64,000 nucleotides of DNA from Celeribacter indicus (GCF_000819565.1 NZ_CP004393.1:4340001-4404000); one strand, 5' to 3'; shown: positions 19,696 to 28,515, numbered from the stretch's first letter. Translations and numbers: made by a program. The notes: a model not told the origin generated them from the sequence alone.

Positions 19696-20682
19696 TCAGA
19701 CTTCGAGCACGATCTTGCCGATATGCGCGCTCGTCTCGATCCGCGCATGGGCCTGCGCCGCGTCGTCGAGCGCGAAGGTGCTGTCCATCACCGGGCGCAC
19801 CTGTCCCGACGCGATCTTCGGCCAGACATTGCCATAGAGCGCCGTTGCGATCGCTGCCTTCGCCGCGTCCGATTGCGGGCGCAGCGTCGAGCCGGTGAGC
19901 GTCAGCCGCCGCAGCATGACCTGCGCGAAATTCACCTCCGCCCTGGAGCCTTGCAGGAAAGCGATGTTCACGAGCCGCCCCTCCGTGGCCAGAGACCTGA
20001 TGTTGCGGGCGATGTAATCGCCGCCGACCATGTCGAGAATGAGGTTCATGCCGCCCTCGGCCTTCGCCACCTCGACGAAATCCTCCTCGCGGTAATTGAT
20101 CGCCCGCTCCGCGCCAAGTGCCTCGCAGGCCTCGCACTTCTCCGGCGATCCGGCGGTGGCAAAGACCCGCGCACCAAAGGCATTGGCGAGCTGGATCGCG
20201 GTCGTGCCGATGCCCGAGGAGCCGCCATGGACGAGGAACCGCTCCCCGGCCCGAAGCCCGCCGCGGTCGAAGACATTGGTCCAGACGGTGAAGAAGGTCT
20301 CCGGCAGGCAGGCGGCCTCCTTCAGCGACAGCCCCTCGGGCACGGGCAGCGCATGTGCGGCGGGCGTCGCAACATATTCCGCATAGCCGCCGCCGGGCAG
20401 GAGCGCGCAGACCTGCTCCCCGACCTTCCGGTCGGAGACCGCCGCGCCGACGGCCACGATCTCGCCGGAGGCTTCGAGCCCCGGCAGGTCGGACGCGCCC
20501 GGCGGCGGATCGTAGAGTCCCGCGCGTTGCAGCGCATCCGGCCTGTTCACACCGGCGAAGGCCACCCGGATCACTATCTCGTCCGCCTTCGGCACCGGCA
20601 CCGGGCGGGTGCAGGGTTTCAGCACCTCCGGGCCGCCCGGTGCGGAGATCTCGACCGCGCGCATCGTCTCGGGCAGGCTCAT
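19696..20682 (-). CDS. NAD(P)H:quinone oxidoreductase, zinc-type ADH superfamily
   Basis: This 328-residue medium-chain reductase is of the PIG3/Qor kind. The GroES-like N-terminal half contains LPGLEASGEIVAVG. The Rossmann motif is seen as GERFLVHGGSSGIGTTAIQLANAFGA around residues 135-160. The zinc-binding cysteines of alcohol dehydrogenases are absent, as expected for quinone reductases. The ATG overlaps the COQ9-like stop by four bases, so the two form a coupled pair. A quinone-related link with COQ9 is suggestive but unproven. Confidence 0.88.
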   Translation of the reverse strand: MSLPETMRAVEISAPGGPEVLKPCTRPVPVPKADEIVIRVAFAGVNRPDALQRAGLYDPPPGASDLPGLEASGEIVAVGAAVSDRKVGEQVCALLPGGGYAEYVATPAAHALPVPEGLSLKEAACLPETFFTVWTNVFDRGGLRAGERFLVHGGSSGIGTTAIQLANAFGARVFATAGSPEKCEACEALGAERAINYREEDFVEVAKAEGGMNLILDMVGGDYIARNIRSLATEGRLVNIAFLQGSRAEVNFAQVMLRRLTLTGSTLRPQSDAAKAAIATALYGNVWPKIASGQVRPVMDSTFALDDAAQAHARIETSAHIGKIVLEV

Positions 20683-21389
20683 TGCGCACCTCCCGGCGGG
20701 GTGGATCGCGTGCCGGGCACATCCGTGCGTCCGGCCCCGGCGGGCGCGCGGATCATGCCGATGAGCGCGTTGGGCAGGGCGAAGGCCGCAGAGAAGACCT
20801 TGTTCCCGCGCAGGCCCGCCTTCGCCTTCTCGATCTGCATCACGTCGTCGATCCGGCGCTCGAGAAAGGCGCGCGTCTCCATGAAGCCTTCGCTGTCGTC
20901 GCCGAGCCAGAACAGCACCGTGGAGGCGAAGACGCCCGCGAGCGTCGCGCGTTTCGTGTACCAGTTCACGTCCCGCGACGTGTCGTCCAGCGCGGTCCAG
21001 ATCGCATCCGCCGTTTCCCAGAGGAGCCGCGTGCCCTCCGGTGCGTTGTGCGGCAGGGAAAAGAGCGACATGCCGCGCCGCACCACCTCCCGGTCGACGC
21101 TTTGCAGGCGCAGCCAGACGGCATGGGCGATTCGGTCGCGAAACCGCAGGGCGGAGAGATCCGTCTCCCCGAGCGCCGCGATCATCGCCCGGTCGCCGCG
21201 CTTGTGATAGGCGGCGGCCAGATCGACGGAACCGCGCGGGGCGGCGACCCGTGCCAGGGCCGGCGACACCCCCGAATCACTCACCGCGGCCCTGAAGGTT
21301 TCGGGCCCCCAGCCGTCGAAGACCACATGCGGGAGCGCCGCATCCAGCAGGTTTTCGCGGGTCGGATCGGGATAGGCGGTGCTCTGCAT
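20679..21389 (-). CDS. COQ9 family protein (ubiquinone biosynthesis)
   Basis: This 236-residue homologue of COQ9, a TetR-like lipid-binding protein, assists Coq7-type hydroxylation in ubiquinone synthesis. Supporting features are the helical N-terminus (TRENLLDAALPHVVFDGWG), the TetR-fold length, and the C-terminal signature DVNWYTKRATLAGVFASTVLFWLGDDSEGF. The final ~25 residues are a Pro/Gly-rich tail with no clear role. It is translationally coupled to the quinone oxidoreductase downstream and divergent from rpsU. Confidence 0.9.
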   Translation of the reverse strand: MQSTAYPDPTRENLLDAALPHVVFDGWGPETFRAAVSDSGVSPALARVAAPRGSVDLAAAYHKRGDRAMIAALGETDLSALRFRDRIAHAVWLRLQSVDREVVRRGMSLFSLPHNAPEGTRLLWETADAIWTALDDTSRDVNWYTKRATLAGVFASTVLFWLGDDSEGFMETRAFLERRIDDVMQIEKAKAGLRGNKVFSAAFALPNALIGMIRAPAGAGRTDVPGTRSTPPGGAQ

Positions 21390-21420
21390 CGGTTTCGTTC
21401 TCCTGAATTCGGCACGATGC

Positions 21421-21449
21421 TAGACAAACTAGCCTCGCTTTGCTATACG
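21421..21449 (+). promoter_or_regulatory. Sigma-70 promoter of rpsU
   Basis: TAGACA (21421-21426) and TATACG (21444-21449) are separated by 17 bases. They lie 52 bases before the rpsU start codon and in the only intergenic space available to it. Confidence 0.6.
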
Positions 21450-21487
21450 GCCACTTCCTGCAATTCATGCAAATCTAACTTAGGAAG

Positions 21488-21500
21488 GTGGTGACACCAC
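21488..21500 (+). promoter_or_regulatory. Dyad between Shine-Dalgarno and rpsU start codon
   Basis: GTGGTG-A-CACCAC (21488-21500) directly abuts the ATG at 21501 and begins at the last base of the AGGAAGG ribosome site. As RNA it can form a small hairpin (GTGG/CCAC with a 5-base loop) that could affect initiation. Confidence 0.4.
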
Positions 21501-21707
21501 ATGCAGGTTAGCGTTCGTGACAACAACGTCGATCAGGCCCTCCGGGCTCTGAAGAAAAAACTTCAACGCGAAGGCGTTTTCCGCGAAATGAAGCTCAAGC
21601 AGCATTTCGAGAAACCCTCCGTGAAGAAAGCGCGCGAGAAGGCCGAGGCCGTCCGCCGTGCCCGCAAGCTCGCTCGTAAGAAAGCGCAGCGCGAGGGTCT
21701 TCTCTGA
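21501..21707 (+). CDS. rpsU: 30S ribosomal protein S21
   Basis: This 68-residue basic protein of the small subunit platform is involved in initiation. The opening [31 protein letters not shown] and the Arg/Lys-rich C-terminus ([17 protein letters not shown]) are unmistakable. It has its own promoter, a strong ribosome site AGGAAGG, and an intrinsic terminator, so it is a monocistronic unit. Confidence 0.97.
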   Translation: MQVSVRDNNVDQALRALKKKLQREGVFREMKLKQHFEKPSVKKAREKAEAVRRARKLARKKAQREGLL

Positions 21708-21756
21708 GATCTCCTGATCGGTGAACGAACGGTCCTTCGGGACGAAGTTCCATACG

Positions 21757-21786
21757 ACCCCCGGATGCGAAAGCCTCCGGGGGTTT
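21757..21786 (+). terminator. Rho-independent terminator of rpsU
   Basis: ACCCCCGGA (21757-21765) pairs with TCCGGGGGT (21776-21784), followed by TTT and a T/C-rich run. It lies between two converging genes and may also stop helicase transcription from the other side. Confidence 0.82.
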
Positions 21787-21799
21787 GCCTTTTCCCGCC

Positions 21800-23695
21800 T
21801 CAGCCCTTGCGCGGTGGCTTGCCCTTGCCGCCCTTGCGGTGCGGTTTCGGCGCGGTGCCGCGCGGTTTGAACCCGCCGCCTTTCGGCCCCAGCGGTTTCT
21901 CGCCCGCCGGTTTCTGGCGCGGCTTGCGCGGTTTCGCCTCGCCATGCACCGCCGCGTCGCGCGCCTTGCGCGCTGGTTTCTCGAATTTCGGGCGGCGGGG
22001 TTTTTCCGACGCCTCGCTCAGATATTCCTCGGCCGATCCATTGCCGCGCGGCTTGTCGTAGCGCGGCTTGCCCTTCGGCTTCTCGAACCGGCCGGCCGGG
22101 CTGCGGCGCGGGGCTGAGGTGTCGGGCGCCTCTTCGAGTGGCGTCACCGTGACCCCGTCCTCAAGCACGCCGTCGGCGCCGAGCCGGTCGAGGAAACCGG
22201 GCAGCGCATCCTGCCGCAATTCGACGAAGGTTTCCTCGTCCTGCATGCGGATCTTGCCGATCTGGCTCTTTTCGAGATTGCCCGCCCGGCACAGCAGCGG
22301 CAGCAGCCAGCGCGGCTCCGCCCCCTTGCTGCGCCCGACGGAGAGAGACACCCAGGCGGCAGGTCCGAAGGCCGCACGCGCATCCTGCGGGCGGGCCGCC
22401 GTGTGCACGTTCAACTCCTCAGGCGCGGAGAGCCCGGCACGGTAGAGGCGCAGGCAGGCGGCGGCGATCTGTTCGGCGCTGAATTTCTCCAGCAGCTTTT
22501 CGGCGAAGGCGCGGTCATCGTCGCGCAGCTCCGCCTCCCATGCGGGATCCTCCATGAGCCGCGCCTCGTCGAGCGCGAGGATGTCCTCCGCCGTCGGCGC
22601 ATGGGTCCATTCCGCCTCGATCTTCGCCCATTTCAAAAGCCGCGCCGCCTTTTTGGAAATGTTATCGGGCGCAATGAGAGCGGAAATCCCTTTCCGCCCC
22701 GCCCGGCCCGTGCGGCCCGAGCGGTGCAAAAGCCCCTCGGTATTGGTTGGCAGATCGGCATGGATCACCAGTTCGAGATTGGGAAGGTCGATGCCGCGCG
22801 CCGCCACGTCGGTTGCCACGCAGACCCGCGCGCGTCCGTCGCGAAGTGCCTGGAGCGCATGGGACCGCTCGTCCTGCGACAGCTCGCCCGACAGGCTCAC
22901 GACCGAGAAGCCGCGATTGGCGAAACGGGCCGTGAGGCGTGCGACCGTGGCGCGCGTGTTGGCAAAGACGATGGCCGTCTGTGCGTCGTGGAAGCGCAGC
23001 AGGTTGATGATCGCGTGTTCGGCGTCGCGCGGCGCGCACTGGATCACCTGATAGGAGATATCGCTGTGCTGCTCGCGGTCGGAGAGCGTCGTCACGCGCC
23101 GGGCGTCACGCTGATAGGTCTTGGCGATCTCGACGATGGATTTCGACACCGTGGCCGAGAACAGCAGGGTGCGCCGCGTCTCCGGCGCCTCGCCCAACAT
23201 GAATTCGAGATCCTCGCGGAACCCGAGATCGAGCATCTCGTCGGCCTCGTCGAGCACGATGGCGCGAATGTCCGAGAGATCGAGCGATCCGCGCGTGATG
23301 TGATCGCGCAGCCGTCCCGGCGTACCGACGACGATATGCGCCCCGCGTTCGAGCGCGCGGCGTTCGTCGCGCGCATCCATGCCGCCGATGCAGGTCACGA
23401 CACGCGCGCCGGTCTTGCCGTAGAGCCAGGTCAGTTCGCGGGCGACCTGCATCGCCAGTTCGCGGGTGGGCGCGACGACGAGGGCGAGCGGGCTGCCCGC
23501 CGGACCGAACCGCTCCGCCTCTCCCAAGAGCGTCGGCGCGATGGCGAGACCGAACCCCACGGTCTTTCCCGAGCCGGTCTGCGCGGAGACGAGCAGATCC
23601 GCCTCGGCAAGCTCGGGGGCGGTGACGGCGGTCTGCACGTCGGTCAGGGTATCGAAGCCGCGCTCGGCGAGCGCGTCGGAGAGGGGCGTCAGCAT
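21800..23695 (-). CDS. DEAD-box ATP-dependent RNA helicase with DbpA-like RNA-binding domain
   Basis: This 631-residue RNA helicase of the DeaD/CsdA/DbpA group probably acts in ribosome assembly or mRNA turnover. Motifs in order are AQTGSGKT (I) near 40, PTRELA (Ia), GTPGRLRDH (Ib), DEAD (II) near 151, SAT (III), ARGID (V) and HRSGRTGR (VI). A DbpA-type RNA-binding domain follows (~460-540: AWVSLSVGRSKGAEPRWLLPLLCRAG). The tail of about 85 residues is rich in Lys, Pro, Arg and Gly, typical of unstructured RNA-contact extensions in alphaproteobacterial DeaD. It reads towards rpsU. Confidence 0.92.
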   Translation of the reverse strand: MLTPLSDALAERGFDTLTDVQTAVTAPELAEADLLVSAQTGSGKTVGFGLAIAPTLLGEAERFGPAGSPLALVVAPTRELAMQVARELTWLYGKTGARVVTCIGGMDARDERRALERGAHIVVGTPGRLRDHITRGSLDLSDIRAIVLDEADEMLDLGFREDLEFMLGEAPETRRTLLFSATVSKSIVEIAKTYQRDARRVTTLSDREQHSDISYQVIQCAPRDAEHAIINLLRFHDAQTAIVFANTRATVARLTARFANRGFSVVSLSGELSQDERSHALQALRDGRARVCVATDVAARGIDLPNLELVIHADLPTNTEGLLHRSGRTGRAGRKGISALIAPDNISKKAARLLKWAKIEAEWTHAPTAEDILALDEARLMEDPAWEAELRDDDRAFAEKLLEKFSAEQIAAACLRLYRAGLSAPEELNVHTAARPQDARAAFGPAAWVSLSVGRSKGAEPRWLLPLLCRAGNLEKSQIGKIRMQDEETFVELRQDALPGFLDRLGADGVLEDGVTVTPLEEAPDTSAPRRSPAGRFEKPKGKPRYDKPRGNGSAEEYLSEASEKPRRPKFEKPARKARDAAVHGEAKPRKPRQKPAGEKPLGPKGGGFKPRGTAPKPHRKGGKGKPPRKG

Positions 23696-23819
23696 CGGGG
23701 GAAATCCAAGTGTATCGCGCAGTCCCTCTGCGCAGGATGGGGCCGTTTAGCGGGTTTCGCGCAGGATGTCCACCGAAAGCACATAAGGCGCGTGCGCCGC
23801 CTGAAGGCGCATCGCGCAG

Positions 23820-23932
23820 GACCGGTGCGGGACGCGGGGCCGCCTCTCTCCCGATGTCTGCGAGGATCAGGGGAGGCGGCGCGTGCGCAAGAGGGTCGCA
23901 CGGCGCCCGCCCCGGAAGGAGGCGCCGTGCGA
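23820..23932 (-). repeat. Two GC-rich inverted repeats downstream of aldehyde dehydrogenase
   Basis: In the 248-bp gap between the helicase and the dehydrogenase lie two hairpin-forming repeats. TCGCACGGCGCC (23896-23907) and GGCGCCGTGCGA (23921-23932) form a perfect 12-bp stem 12 bases after the dehydrogenase stop. A GCCGCCTC/GAGGCGGC stem lies about 40 bases further on. Neither has a clear T-tract, so they may act as weak terminators or mRNA 3' protectors. No gene is visible in the gap. Confidence 0.6.
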
Positions 23933-23943
23933 TGGCGCCCGGA

Positions 23944-25464
23944 TCAGAAGAAACCGAGCTTGTTCGGGTTGTAGCTCATCAGGATGTTCTTGGTCTGCTG
24001 GTAGTGGTCCAGCATCATCTTGTGGGTCTCGCGACCGATCCCAGACTGCTTGTAACCGCCAAAGGCCGCATGCGCCGGATAGGCGTGGTAGTTGTTGACC
24101 CAGACGCGGCCCGCCTCGATCGCGCGGCCGAAGCGGTAGCAGCGGTTCGCATCGCGCGACCAGACACCCGCGCCGAGGCCGTACATCGTGTCATTGGCGA
24201 TGTGGAGCGCCTCCTCCTCGTCCTTGAAGGTCGTGACGGAGACGACCGGGCCGAAGATTTCCTCCTGGAAGACGCGCATCTTGTTGTGACCCTTCAGGAT
24301 GGTCGGCTGGATGTAGAAGCCGTTGGCAAGTGCGCCCTCCATCTTCTCCGCCTCGCCGCCGACGAGCACCTCGGCGCCTTCCTCGCGGCCGATGGTCAGG
24401 TAGGAGAGGATCTTTTCCTGCTGTTCCTGGCTTGCCTGTGCACCGACCATGGTTTCCGGGTCTCGGGGGTCGCCGCGCCTGATGGCCTTCACGCGGGCGA
24501 TGGCCCGTTCGACGAAGGCGTCGTAGATGTCCTCCTGGATGAGGGCACGGGACGGGCAGGTGCAGACCTCCCCCTGGTTGAAGGCGAAGAGGACGAAGCC
24601 CTCCACCGCCTTGTCGAGATAGGCGTCATCCTCGGCCATCACGTCGGAGAAGAAGATGTTCGGGGATTTTCCGCCAAGTTCGAGCGTCACGGGGATCAGG
24701 TTCTCGGTGGCGTATTGCATGATCATGCGGCCGGTCTGGGTCGATCCGGTGAAGGCGATCTTCGCGATGCGCGGGGACCGCGCGAGCGGTGCGCCGACCT
24801 CGGCGCCATAGCCGTTCACGATGTTCAGCACGCCCTCGGGCAGAAGATCCGCGATGCACTCGACGAGCACCATGATCGCGGCGGGGGTCTGTTCGGCCGG
24901 TTTCAGCACCACGCAGTTCCCGGCGGCCAGCGCCGGCGCAAGTTTCCACGCGGCCATGAGCACCGAGAAGTTCCAGGGGATGATCTGTCCCACGACACCC
25001 AGAGGCTCGTGATAGTGATAGGCCACGGTATCCGCGTCGATCTCGGACATGGTGCCCTCCTGACCGCGCAGCACGCCCGCGAAATAGCGGAAATGGTCGG
25101 AGGAGAGCGGAATGTCGGCGGCCATCGTCTCCCGGATCGGCTTGCCGTTGTCCCAGGTCTCCGCCGTCGCGATCAGCTTCAGGTTCTCGTCGATGCGGTC
25201 CGCGATCTTCAGAAGGATATTCGAGCGCTCCGCCGCGGGCGTCCTGCCCCAGGCGACCTTCGCGGCATGTGCGGCGTCGAGTGCGAGCTCGATATCGGCC
25301 GCATCGGAGCGGGCCACCTCGCAGACCGTCTCCCCGGTGATCGGGGTGATGTTGTCGAAATACTTGCCGTTCACAGGCGGGGTGAACCTGCCCCCGATGA
25401 AGTTGTCGTAGCGCTGTTTGAAGGGCGAGGCGTAGGTCGCGCTCGTCTCGGACTGGACGTTCAT
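23944..25464 (-). CDS. aldB: NAD+-dependent acetaldehyde dehydrogenase (AldB/ExaC/AcoD type)
   Basis: This 506-residue aldehyde dehydrogenase probably oxidises acetaldehyde and similar short aldehydes to acids. The ATG at 25464 follows AGAGGAGGAA. The upstream in-frame extension to 25548 is non-conserved. The NAD site region ([11 protein letters not shown]), the catalytic glutamate in [10 protein letters not shown], and the catalytic cysteine in [11 protein letters not shown] are present. The CTCPSR form is typical of the AcoD/ExaC/AldB group. The C-terminus [15 protein letters not shown] also matches that group. The adjacent GAF-Fis gene upstream, with a perfect palindrome between them, suggests activation by that regulator. 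Confidence 0.92.
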   Translation of the reverse strand: MNVQSETSATYASPFKQRYDNFIGGRFTPPVNGKYFDNITPITGETVCEVARSDAADIELALDAAHAAKVAWGRTPAAERSNILLKIADRIDENLKLIATAETWDNGKPIRETMAADIPLSSDHFRYFAGVLRGQEGTMSEIDADTVAYHYHEPLGVVGQIIPWNFSVLMAAWKLAPALAAGNCVVLKPAEQTPAAIMVLVECIADLLPEGVLNIVNGYGAEVGAPLARSPRIAKIAFTGSTQTGRMIMQYATENLIPVTLELGGKSPNIFFSDVMAEDDAYLDKAVEGFVLFAFNQGEVCTCPSRALIQEDIYDAFVERAIARVKAIRRGDPRDPETMVGAQASQEQQEKILSYLTIGREEGAEVLVGGEAEKMEGALANGFYIQPTILKGHNKMRVFQEEIFGPVVSVTTFKDEEEALHIANDTMYGLGAGVWSRDANRCYRFGRAIEAGRVWVNNYHAYPAHAAFGGYKQSGIGRETHKMMLDHYQQTKNILMSYNPNKLGFF

Positions 25465-25484
25465 GTGTTCCTCCTCTGAACCGC

Positions 25485-25508
25485 GGATGACGCCTCCTCG
25501 CGTCATCC
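25485..25508 (-). promoter_or_regulatory. Leader hairpin of aldehyde dehydrogenase mRNA
   Basis: GGATGACGC (25485-25493) and GCGTCATCC (25500-25508) form a perfect 9-bp stem. On the mRNA strand its loop reads GAGGAG, a second Shine-Dalgarno-like sequence ahead of the real one. The stem ends 20 bases before the start codon. Confidence 0.5.
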
Positions 25509-25577
25509 TCCGGGAGGAACTGTGGCGCTCCGTGACGGTGGCGGTCACCCCCGCCGCGCCACGCCGCGGCGCGGCAA

Positions 25578-25595
25578 TGTCTCAGGGCTGAGACA
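25578..25595. promoter_or_regulatory. Perfect 18-bp palindrome, candidate activator site
   Basis: TGTCTCAG-GG-CTGAGACA has 8-bp perfectly complementary arms. It sits 7 bases beyond the stop of the GAF-Fis regulator and 114 bases upstream of the dehydrogenase ATG, a normal distance for an upstream activator site. AcoR-type activators bind dyads with TGT/ACA ends. Confidence 0.6.
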
Positions 25596-25602
25596 GGTGG
25601 GC

Positions 25603-26550
25603 TCAGGTTTCGCCGATTCCCAGCCGCTTCATCCGGCGATAGAGCGTGGCCCGCCCGATCCCGAGTTCCCGCGCGGCCGCGGAGACATTCCCGCCCGTCC
25701 GCGCGATGGCCCGGCGGAGCGCCGCCCGTTCGGCGCGTTCGAGCGCGGACGCGGTGGTGTCCCGCCCGAGGATGTCGGAGGCGGGACGTGGGTCGAACGC
25801 GCCGGGCCCGAGTCCGAAGGCCCTGCGCGCCGCCCGCGTCGCCCCGATGACAAGGTCGTCCTGATCGACCGCGAGAAGCAGCGCGCCCTCCGGACGCTCC
25901 TCCTGCGGCGAAAGGATCCGCGCGCCCGCGAAGGCCGCGCGGAAGGCGTCCGTTTCGATCTGTCTGGCAGTCTGGGCGACCACGCCCGCGATGAGGCGTG
26001 CATAGGCCTCCGTCTGATCGGCACGACAGGACGAAACGTCGAGCGCGGCGATGAGCCGCCCGTCGGGACCGAAGATCGGCGCATCCATGCAGGACATGGC
26101 GGTGTTGCGGGACAGGAAATGTTCGTCGCGATGGATCGTGACCTGGCGTTCCTCCGCCAGGCACGTGCCGATCCCGTTCGTGCCCTCCGCCGCCTCCGAC
26201 CAGTCGCAGCCTGTCCAGAGGCCCCAGGCCTGGAACGTACCGGCATCCCCGTCCTTCGAGCGCTGGTCGAGAATGATGCCGTCGCGGTCGGTCATCAGCA
26301 CGGAACATCCGGTATTTCCGACCATCTGGAAGAGCTGGTCGAGCTTCGGCGAGGCGAGATCGCGGAAGGCGCCGAGCCTTTCGCGCCGTTCTGCGATTTC
26401 GCGCCCCGAAAAGCGGCGTGGCCCGCGCCCGTGGCCGGGATGGAGCCCGTGCTTCATCAGCGAGCGGCGCCAGCTTGCGGTGAGGCGCGTGCCGACGGCC
26501 GCCGATTCGATGGTGGAAATCACGTAATCTGCGTGGCTTGAATGGTCCAT
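25603..26550 (-). CDS. GAF domain and Fis-type HTH regulator (AcoR-like, no AAA+ domain)
   Basis: This 315-residue regulator resembles the sensor and DNA-binding ends of AcoR. The AcoR-type N-terminus includes SWRRSLMKHGLHP. A GAF domain (~75-205) contains GNTGCSVLMTDRDGIILDQR and the conserved EGTNGIGTCL. A C-terminal Fis helix-turn-helix (~275-312) reads GGNVSAAARELGIGRATLYRRMKRLGI. The AAA+ sigma-54 activation module (GAFTGA, Walker motifs) is missing, and the reading frame shows no sign of decay. It therefore probably works with a sigma-70 promoter or as a repressor. It lies just upstream of the aldehyde dehydrogenase on the same strand and is its likely controller. Confidence 0.85.
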   Translation of the reverse strand: MDHSSHADYVISTIESAAVGTRLTASWRRSLMKHGLHPGHGRGPRRFSGREIAERRERLGAFRDLASPKLDQLFQMVGNTGCSVLMTDRDGIILDQRSKDGDAGTFQAWGLWTGCDWSEAAEGTNGIGTCLAEERQVTIHRDEHFLSRNTAMSCMDAPIFGPDGRLIAALDVSSCRADQTEAYARLIAGVVAQTARQIETDAFRAAFAGARILSPQEERPEGALLLAVDQDDLVIGATRAARRAFGLGPGAFDPRPASDILGRDTTASALERAERAALRRAIARTGGNVSAAARELGIGRATLYRRMKRLGIGET

Positions 26551-26626
26551 TGCCGCTGTCCTCCCAGTTGCGACACGCGGAACGGTACCACGGTTACGGC
26601 GCGCGGCACAAAGACCCTTCGCGCGG

Positions 26627-27085
26627 TCACACCGGCAGGGCCGTCGTCTTGAACACCGTCCGCATGGCGAAGGAGGATTGCATCGTCTGCACGCCGGGCA
26701 GACGCACGAGCTGGCGATGCACCTCCGCGAAATGCTCGGTATCGGCGGCCACGACCTTCAGGATGTAATCCGCCTTCCCCGCCATCAGGTGACATTCGAG
26801 CACATCCGGCAGCTTGCGCACCGCCTTCTCGAAGGCCGCGAGGATGTCGTCGGCCTGGCTCGCCAGCGTCACCTCGACGAAGACCGTCGCGCGCCGGTCG
26901 AGATGGCGCGGATCGAGCAGGGCGACATAGTCGCGGATGATCCCCTCGGCCTCCAGCCGCTGCACCCGGCGATGGCAGGCCGAGCTCGACACATTGGCTT
27001 CCTGCGCGAGATCCGCGTTCGAAATCCTTCCCCTGCGCTGCAATATCCGCAGAATCCGGCGATCTGTCTCGTCGATTTTGCCCAT
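26627..27085 (-). CDS. Lrp/AsnC family transcriptional regulator
   Basis: This 152-residue feast/famine regulator has an N-terminal winged helix-turn-helix (MGKIDETDRRILRILQRRGR, then SNADLAQEANVSSSACHRRVQRLEAEG). A C-terminal RAM/AsnC ligand-binding domain (~65-145) contains KADYILKVVAADTEHF. The ATG at 27085 is chosen because it starts the conserved domain; the longer frame upstream crosses the mscL terminator. The controlled gene is unknown. Neighbours on the same strand are mscL upstream and the GAF-Fis regulator 76 bases downstream. Confidence 0.92.
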   Translation of the reverse strand: MGKIDETDRRILRILQRRGRISNADLAQEANVSSSACHRRVQRLEAEGIIRDYVALLDPRHLDRRATVFVEVTLASQADDILAAFEKAVRKLPDVLECHLMAGKADYILKVVAADTEHFAEVHRQLVRLPGVQTMQSSFAMRTVFKTTALPV

Positions 27086-27162
27086 ATGCGTCTTTTGTCC
27101 TGCCCTTGTCCGGTTCCACGAGACAGTCTCCCACAGCCGCCCGGTTCCGACAAGCGGCAACG

Positions 27163-27192
27163 AAAAAAGCCCGCCGGTGTGGTCCGACGGGC
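27163..27192 (-). terminator. Rho-independent terminator of mscL
   Basis: A 9- to 10-bp stem (27169-27177 with 27183-27192, GCCCGCCGG against TCCGACGGGC, one mismatch) is followed on the minus strand by TTTTTT (27163-27168). It lies 33 bases after the mscL stop. Confidence 0.88.
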
Positions 27193-27225
27193 CTTTCATG
27201 GCGGTTCCGGCGTTGGCTGTAGCCG

Positions 27226-27657
27226 TCAGGCGCGCCTGAGCTGGTCCCGGATCTCGATCAGCACGTCGAGTTCGGACGGGCCGGTCGGCACTTCGGGCAC
27301 CACTTCCTCCGGCTTTTCGGCGAGCGATTTCACCCTGTTGACGTAACGCACCAGCATGAACACCACGAAGGCGATGATCAGGAAATTGATCACGGCCATG
27401 GCGAAGGCGCCATAGGCGAAGACCGAGGCCCCGGCCTCCCGCGCCGCCTCGAGCGAAGCACCCTCGGGTACGCTGCCGGAGAGCACGACATAGTTGTTGG
27501 TGAAATCGAAACCGCCGAGGAACAGTCCGACGATCGGGTTGATCAGGTCGGTCACGACGGAATTGACGATCGCGGTGAAGGCCGCGCCGACGATGATGCC
27601 CACGGCCATGTCCATGACATTGCCCTTGGCGATAAAGGCCTTGAATTCCTTGAACAT
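27226..27657 (-). CDS. mscL: Large-conductance mechanosensitive channel MscL
   Basis: This 143-residue inner-membrane channel releases solutes on hypo-osmotic shock. The N-terminus [31 protein letters not shown] is the amphipathic S1 helix plus TM1 of MscL. TM2 lies near residues 85-108 ([22 protein letters not shown]). The cytoplasmic helix bundle ends in [12 protein letters not shown]. The periplasmic loop is of average length. It is divergent from the GST gene across a 156-bp AT-rich region, with its own terminator. Confidence 0.97.
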   Translation of the reverse strand: MFKEFKAFIAKGNVMDMAVGIIVGAAFTAIVNSVVTDLINPIVGLFLGGFDFTNNYVVLSGSVPEGASLEAAREAGASVFAYGAFAMAVINFLIIAFVVFMLVRYVNRVKSLAEKPEEVVPEVPTGPSELDVLIEIRDQLRRA

Positions 27658-27813
27658 GAGAGATTTTCCCGCTCTTTGTCCCACAAGCGTCTTGCGGAAT
27701 TCTCCGTCGAAGACGCACATTGCATAACATATTGCCGCACAGCGGACAGTATTTATTTTGAAATTCAGAGCATTAACTAGAAACGCACCATCCGAAGAGA
27801 AAGGTCTCACCGA

Positions 27814-28515
27814 ATGCCCAACGCCGTGTCCCACCCGATCACCGCCCGCTGGCCCGCCGCATATCCCGAGAAGCTCCAGCTCTATTCCTTTCCGACGCCC
27901 AACGGCGTCAAGGCGTCGATCGCGCTCGAGGAGATGGGGCTCGACTACGAGCCGCACCTCGTCACCCTGTCCGACAGCGATGTGAAAAGCCCGGAATTCC
28001 TGTCGCTGAACCCCAACAACAAGATCCCCGCCATCATCGACCCGAACGGGCCGGGCGGGCAGCAGATCGAGCTGTTCGAGAGCGGCGCGATCCTGATCTA
28101 TCTCGCCGAGAAGACCGGCAAGTTCCTGTCGCAGGATCCGAAGACCCGCTACCAGACGATCCAGTGGCTGATGTTCCAGATGGGCGGCGTCGGCCCGATG
28201 TTCGGCCAGCTCGGCTTCTTCTACAGGTACGCGGGCGCGAAGATGGAAGATCCGACCGCGCGCGACCGCTACATCGCCGAGGCGAAGCGCCTTCTCGCCG
28301 TGGTCGAGAATCGGCTCGAGGGCCGCGAGTGGATCATGGACGACTATTCCATCGCCGATATCGCGCTCGCTCCCTGGCTCAACGCGCTCGACTTCTACGG
28401 CGCGAAGGAGGTGACAGGCTACAACGACCTGAAGAACGTGCCGGCATATGTGGAACGCTTCTACGCCCGACCGGCGGTCCAGCGCGCGAAGAACATTCCG
28501 CCGCGCCCGGAATGA
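27814..28515 (+). CDS. Glutathione S-transferase (YfcG/Nu-class like)
   Basis: This 233-residue cytosolic thiol enzyme has an N-terminal thioredoxin-like domain with [24 protein letters not shown] and the conserved [17 protein letters not shown], followed by [14 protein letters not shown]. The C-terminal all-helical domain contains [12 protein letters not shown], the N-capping box region. The TPNG(V)K active-site pattern and length match Nu-class enzymes such as YfcG, which have glutathione-disulfide reductase activity. It is monocistronic, or at the head of a unit with the GT39 pair 56 bases downstream. Confidence 0.9.
   Translation: MPNAVSHPITARWPAAYPEKLQLYSFPTPNGVKASIALEEMGLDYEPHLVTLSDSDVKSPEFLSLNPNNKIPAIIDPNGPGGQQIELFESGAILIYLAEKTGKFLSQDPKTRYQTIQWLMFQMGGVGPMFGQLGFFYRYAGAKMEDPTARDRYIAEAKRLLAVVENRLEGREWIMDDYSIADIALAPWLNALDFYGAKEVTGYNDLKNVPAYVERFYARPAVQRAKNIPPRPE

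Noticed and set aside
25465..25577. Sigma-54 (-24/-12) promoter for the aldehyde dehydrogenase
   Set aside because: No TGGCAC-N5-TTGC pattern on the minus strand, consistent with a regulator lacking the AAA+ module.
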